From: Hypomyces perniciosus
Taxonomy: Eukaryota; Ascomycota; Sordariomycetes; Hypocreales; Hypocreaceae
Length of the DNA: 64,000 bases
NCBI GenBank assembly: GCA_008477525.1
Contig: SPDT01000006.1
Span: 2,693,501-2,757,500 of the forward strand
Reading direction: 5' to 3'
Shown here: one piece after another, positions 58,676-64,000 of the stretch
Position numbering within the stretch: the first letter of the stretch is position 1
How the letters are laid out: each line of letters starts with the position of its first letter
The notes under the pieces: generated by a model
What the model was told of the DNA's origin: nothing
What the model saw: the letters and a program-made list of their open reading frames with translations, nothing else
Database searches by the model: none
Program-made: the position numbers and the translations under genes

Positions 58676-61449
58676 TGTAACGGAAACAAAAAGAAAGAAT
58701 TCGACTGAGATCTAATGCCGAGCGGTGCGATTGGCGTGCTGAGGTTGCAATTTTAGATATCTTGATGCGAGATATCGTCGCTTCTGGTTGGAAGTTGGAA
58801 GTTGAAAGCTGCCCCTCCATGCCCCTCCCCTCCAAGTGGAAAAAATGGGTCAAGGTAGTAAGTAACCATGGCATTATTGCGCGATAATCAAATCTTGTTT
58901 TCGAAACGCGAAAAATTAACCCACGTAGATTTACATATGTACAAAGTATACGAAGTAACTGAAGATCTCTAGGAAGATGCAATTGTTGCTATGAGATTTC
59001 AATGGCAGTGGCTTATTGAAGAGGGCCTACCCTGTAAACATATCAGATATCAGAGGTTGCTTGAGAAACCAACTGACTGCCATGGCAAGCTGACAACGAA
59101 TCGTTAAGTCTGCTTACTCATTGGATTGTCAGCACAATGGCAGTATTTAGTCATGCCAATGTAGTGGCACTGGTGTGAAAGTGAAAACTTCCGGACTACT
59201 ATTATGCACATGACGGCACAATGAGGGTGTACGAATAGTAGTACTACTTCGTACAGAATACTACTCGTACTTTGTTTGCATGTAAAATTTGCGGACAAAA
59301 AGAAGTTGTCTGGGGCCTGGAACACCATGGGCTCCTCATAGGGACGGCAATTGAAATTTCATGAGCCGTGGCGGCGGTCCATCTCATCCTGGAACAATGT
59401 CCACTTATGCCCAGAGAAGGCCCTTTGCCGGTCTCGTCCCGGCCGATCACGGAACCAACCCTCCTCTCAAGGCGATTTACTGCGAGTACGAAGTACTACT
59501 ACTACTACTCCGTACTACTACTAGTATTATTATTCGCAGGCCGCCCCTGCGTCGGTGTGAAATGCGAAGGGAGAGAGACTGAGGGCTGAGAGAAAGGGAG
59601 GGTTTTTGGGCACGGGCTCTCAGTCAGGCGTCACGCCAAGCGGCTCCAATGAACGCTGGCAGCCACTCGTGACTGTCATGAAGCGGCTTCTGCGAAATGA
59701 AATGGTAGGACGTGGCAGCGTCTTGGGCAAGACATTTTGTTTTTCTCTAGCAAACGGGGCCGGGGGAGAAGCGGCCACGCGCTTCGTCGTCAGGTCATAG
59801 GTGATAGATCGGGTGACTTTGGCTGAAAAAAGTTTGTTCGCTGATGATAGCAGGGTAAAAAAAACATGCAGCGGGATGGATGTCGGCTGGGCGGACACTG
59901 TGCTCGGCACTGTCCGTGGTGCTAGGGAGGCCAGGGTGAGTTCAGCTTAACCAGCCTCAAGTTGGTGGGTTCTTGGCCTGCACTGATCGACCAGGTGGCT
60001 CGTATTCTGCAGACCCTCCCTTTGGCGAGCTGGTGATGGGTGTGTACAGTGTGGAGTGGGAGAGGTCGTACGGCTGCATCGTGTCCAAACGGAGCATCGT
60101 CCCTTACGAGCACTACTGCTTGGTGGTGATGCTAAACTTAGGTATTGGTCCTCTTAGTCCTCTTAGTCCTCTTAGTCCTCTTAGTCCTCTTAGGGCCCCC
60201 TGTTTTTATGAATTGAGTTTGGTCCAATGCAAGATGCACACACAACACAGCAACCTAACAACAACAACAACAAACGAAACGGCGCAATGCATAAAATGGG
60301 TTGCTGCTGTTTTTGTTTGTTGTTTTTGTTTGTTTTCCCTTGGGGTTTCCTCAACAACTCCCCTCTTGGCATCATGAACGAATTCCAGTCCTAGTAAGAC
60401 TTGCCTAGGAATCAAAGTAATTTTTGTCTTAGTTCTTAGTCAACCTGAGTCTTCACCAACTCACCATCGGCCCACACCCAGACCAGACCAAGCGGACACA
60501 ACCCTGATGCGTCTGCAGGGGGTTTTTGAAGTGGCCAAGATGTGATGGTGTGGATGCTGATGTCACTGTCCGTGACTGTATGTACGAGTATTAGTACTGC
60601 TACTGTCATGTACGAAGTATGCAGAGCCGGTTTCTTGCCACTCAACCACTGCATGAACGGGTCTCGTTTAGTCCCACAGAGAGACACAGCCTCACAACAC
60701 TGTCAAATGGTAACAACAACACGATGATACTAGCAATAGTACTTCGCAGTATACGAGGACGTGACAGTGACAGAGAAAAGCATTCAAGACTCTCGCCAAA
60801 GTCGTCACAGTGATGAGCGTCAGCCTCTCTGCACGGCAAATTTGCTTAGCACCACAACGACGCAGCAAGATCGTGGCGTCACAGAATGAAATTGGCCCTC
60901 TTTGCTAGGGGTGTTTCCCCAGGCCAGAGACCGTAACCACAGCCGATCTCCGGGGCCATTCGTCCAGTCAGAGGCCGCAAAGGCAAAGCCGAGAGCCCCC
61001 TGGTAACCTGGCCCTGGCCCATGTCGGCCTAATTCTAAACATTAGACGATCAATGGTGGCCGCTGGTCCTGTGAGTGGGCCTCCTTATTCCCACCTCCTA
61101 TGCCACCATGCCACGGTCCATGTCCAAGGAAGGGCACGCACGCGCCTTGTGCAGAGTTGGGTGAAATCAAGTGTGACGGGTCACTCGAGCATGTACTCGT
61201 TCGTACGGAGTACTCTTCGCTCCCTCGGCTCCTAGATTAAAAGGGAGCCGCCCATGCGCCGGAAACTTTTGATCTTGATTTCTTCTTCTCCACGCCTCGT
61301 CTCTCGCTCAGCAATCGAATCGAATCGTATTCCACGCTCTTTATCTGGTGTTCTTGCAAGAACAAAAGCAACAACAAGAATACAAAGCCTTCGCTTGTCC
61401 AACAACAACAATTACTACTTCGACACTAATATTCTAATACTCCGTCAAG
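58676..61449. other. Gene-free region upstream of the GPI-protein gene
   Basis: I support no gene here. It carries GTAC-type elements at 59245-59254, 59486-59496, 59507-59515, 60611-60620 and 61203-61213, short ACT/AGT microsatellites around 59490-59530, CAA runs near 60260, and a 9-base tandem repeat. The last 150 bases are A/C-rich and probably the leader of the next gene. Confidence 0.5.
60150..60194 (+). repeat. (CCTCTTAGT)5 tandem repeat
   Basis: Five head-to-tail copies of a 9-base unit, the last ending in G instead of T. In one frame it reads Pro-Leu-Ser repeats, but no gene is supported around it. Confidence 0.9.
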
Positions 61450-62051
61450 ATGCGCTTCACTCTCGTCGTCTCCGGCCTTTTCGCCGCCCTCGCTGTTGCT
61501 CAAACCACCGATTCTGCTCCTTCGCCTACCGTCTCTGTCGACCCTGTCCAGTCATCCCAGGCTGCTTGTCTCAGCAAGTGTCCAGCTGGCGCTGTCGACT
61601 GCCAGGCTCACTGCATCTACGTACGTCGTCCCTTGTTTCCATGAGAGCAAGAGCAATGGCATCACTAACACGCTTCTCTCAGGTTCCCTCTCCCAACCAG
61701 GAACAGGTGAACGCCACCACTCAGTGTGTTGCCAAGTGCCCCCAGGGCAACGGCAGCCCTGCCGAGACCAAGAAGTACGCCGATTGCATTGACGGCTGCA
61801 TCGCCAACCACTTCTACGTCACCTCCGTTGGCACTCCCCAACCCACTGGCGGCTCCAACAGTGGCAACGGCGGCAAGGGCAACGGCGACTCTGGCTCTGA
61901 TGGCTCCTCCGCTACCAAGACTGATGGCTCCGGCGCCACTGGTACCAAGACTGGCTCTGCTGCTACCGGTACACACACCAATGCCGCCACAGTCATGGCT
62001 GGTTCTGGTGCTGCCCTCTTCGGTGTAGTCGCTGCCATTTTGGCTTTGTAA
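61450..62051 (+). CDS. GPI-anchored Cys-rich cell-surface protein, function unknown
   Basis: Two exons (61450-61620 and 61683-62051) encode 179 residues; the 62-nt intron has a GTACGT donor and lies on a codon boundary. Residues 1-18 form a signal peptide (hydrophobic L-V-V-S-G-L-F-A-A-L-A-V-A). The domain at about 40-101 has eight Cys in four C-x3-C pairs: C-L-S-K-C, C-Q-A-H-C, C-V-A-K-C and C-I-D-G-C. A Gly/Ser/Thr-rich stalk suited to O-glycosylation follows. The C-terminus is hydrophobic (L-F-G-V-V-A-A-I-L-A-L) after small residues, as needed for GPI attachment. The Cys spacing is not a classical CFEM domain as far as I can see. A cell-wall or surface role is inferred. Confidence 0.8.
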
Positions 62052-64000
62052 ATTCCGTCGTTTCTGAGTTGGGTTATGGTCAGAGGGAAATTGGGGCTTG
62101 GATTTAATGATGGGTTGTGTATCATAAGATAGTATATGCGACCATGAACGTTTGGATTGGACATTATGGACCTTGCGGACAAAATAATACCTCTGTTCAT
62201 GATCGATTCGCTTGACCAAGTTCCAGTGTGATGCTGTTAAACCGGCGTACTAGGTTTTAGACACGAAGCTTCGAAACTCGGACATATTATACCCTCCCAG
62301 CTTTCATGACTTCGCTCGTCATTTTGCGCCAATACCTAATCTGTAACCACAAGGACTGACAACATCAAAGTACCTTGACCCAGAGGATCAAGGTTGTATC
62401 GAATTGACACTTCAACTTTGCTATTCAACCTCCTAAGCCAACGACTTCCAGCGACTGAATCAGCACTGGAGGGCTATCTGGATATGATGGCGCTGGCTGA
62501 CGAGCATCACCATTCGCCCATCGTCTTCCTGTCAAACAGGCAGCAGACGCCTGATGGGCCATATTAAGTCGTTTATGCATATAATACCGAAGAAGGTGTT
62601 CGCCTCCTGCAACCACTTTGGCTGCGTATAGCATGCATATCCAACATAAGCGAGCTGCAGGAGAAGGGCAAGGCTATCCCGTGTAAACTGACAACAGCAA
62701 GAAAACCATGCAAACTCTTCGCCATCAGTCCAGAATCCAAGAACAGGATATTACTAAAATTTCTTTGGACACTATGCTTTTGTTCCTCACTCAGCCCTTT
62801 TGAAGTAGCGGTTTTGTATCCCCGGTGCTCTTGTCCCTTTGTCATCGGTGGGATTACACGAGCAACCATTGCCATTTCTTATCTTGCGTCGCCCACTCAT
62901 CAAAGCCTTTTTTCTTCATGCGCATGCGGAACAACTCCATACGGAGTCTTTTTATTCGATTATACATACTTCATGGTTGCGTGATGGGGGGATTCGCGGG
63001 CCCAACGTCGCCCCTCTTCGCAAGGGACAACATTGGGATGGCAGAGTAGATGGAGCCCATGAGGTAAATGTTCTGTGGAAAGGAGATGATGCGGAGGCGA
63101 CGTTTGATAAACAAAGCCTTGTTTTGACAGACGCCTTGCAATGACAGGATCTGCTGGCGAGCGTTGGGGTGATAGGCAGTAAAATGTGGTCGGGGACTGA
63201 GACCACGACGGAGGTGAGACTGGCGGATCTTACACAACAGGAGGGCATCAATGTGAGTAGGAGCAGGCTGTTCTCTTGGTAAATACGGATGGGCTGGACG
63301 TGGACTGAAACGACCCAATGAGCCCAATGAGCCCAGTGTCCTCAGGGTTCTTCTGACGATGCTGGTCCCGGTGGCTATTTCTCAGGCTCTGGAACTGGTA
63401 ACTGCTGCATAAATACATGCAAGAGCAGATAATACGGACAGTATTCGGAATGAAGCGCGTATAATCTTAGAGAGACTCCTCTATATCACTCTGTTAGTTT
63501 CTAAAGGAGCCGAGAAGGCGAGGTCACAAACCAGATCTTGAGATGGTGAAGTCTAGACCAGTGTGATGAAGTAGATTATCAAGACTAAGCTGTCCCGTAT
63601 CGCAAGGTATTGCTCGTTCGAAGCGGTTCCTGATGGATGTTGGTGGCGGACGAGTCTCCAACTCCGTCAAACTCATCGCCCATAGAGCACGACATGCATG
63701 CATGAAGGCGGACCAATATCGTGGTGTGAAGGAGAGAAAGAAAAAAGTTGCAATTGAGTGCTACTGGATATGAAGAGGATATCTTCATGGAACCCCAATG
63801 CTCTTCATGCCGTCTGATTCTTTCCTTCTGTATGACATGAATTTCGTATACGCAATGCTGACAGGTAAATGGTCGGACAGAGAACCGAGTCATGTTCCAA
63901 AAGTGAAGGATTATGTACTTGCAGGCTTCCAACACGAACGAGGCTTCTGCAAATTAACAAAGCATAAGGTAGCACCGGTCCCTGGGAAGTTTGTTCTTCA
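62052..64000. other. Gene-free right end
   Basis: I support no gene in the final 1.95 kb. Short frames, such as that at 63585-63935 on the minus strand, look like no known protein and lack leader or splice signals. The first 150 bases are probably the 3' UTR of the GPI-protein gene. Confidence 0.45.

Overview
This window is nuclear DNA of a filamentous ascomycete (Pezizomycotina, most likely Sordariomycetes and probably Hypocreales). The signs are short GT-AG introns of about 44-220 nt (one of 482 nt), pyrimidine-rich leaders, small intergenic gaps between housekeeping genes, and proteins that read as clear ascomycete orthologues: MCM4, VTC4, PMR1, COG4, OST1, PIL1, SEC20, MDE1, RMT2. I reconstructed the exon structures by hand from splice signals, reading frame and family knowledge. 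No database search was run.

Layout. 1-7150 has no gene I can support, but carries many short microsatellites and GTAC-NNN-GTAC elements. 7154-10087 is a bZIP regulator with a very long leader almost free of ATG. 10088-12989 is gene-free and contains a 26-base G tract. 12990-22256 holds a Sel1-repeat protein, a five-finger CCCH protein, a THO complex subunit, tubulin cofactor A and the cohesin subunit Rad21; the Rad21 frame is broken by one base. 24137-36686 holds the Golgi Ca/Mn pump PMR1, COG4, SUA5, coatomer zeta and MCM4. 37059-46591 holds VTC4, RMT2, hexokinase and OST1. 47415-53003 holds a small His-rich protein, the eisosome protein PIL1, inorganic pyrophosphatase and a mitochondrial ribosomal protein. 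53150-56230 is a decayed island: an AT-rich RIP-like block, the 5' end of a Ty1/copia element, a broken Cys-rich gene and a possible gypsy LTR end. 56262-58675 holds SEC20 and MDE1. 58676-64000 is mostly gene-free, apart from a GPI-anchored Cys-rich surface protein.

Functionally the core is housekeeping. Several products share the early secretory pathway (PMR1, COG4, coatomer zeta, OST1, SEC20), and others cover replication and cohesion (MCM4, Rad21) or phosphate and carbon metabolism (VTC4, pyrophosphatase, hexokinase, MDE1). Their proximity is ordinary ascomycete synteny, not a cluster. I found no secondary-metabolite cluster, no tRNA or rRNA gene and no obvious novel defence system. The most interesting observations are the possibly membrane-tethered bZIP with its ATG-depleted leader, the Rad21 frameshift, the pyrophosphatase with a possible mitochondrial leader, and the dispersed GTAC-NNN-GTAC element.
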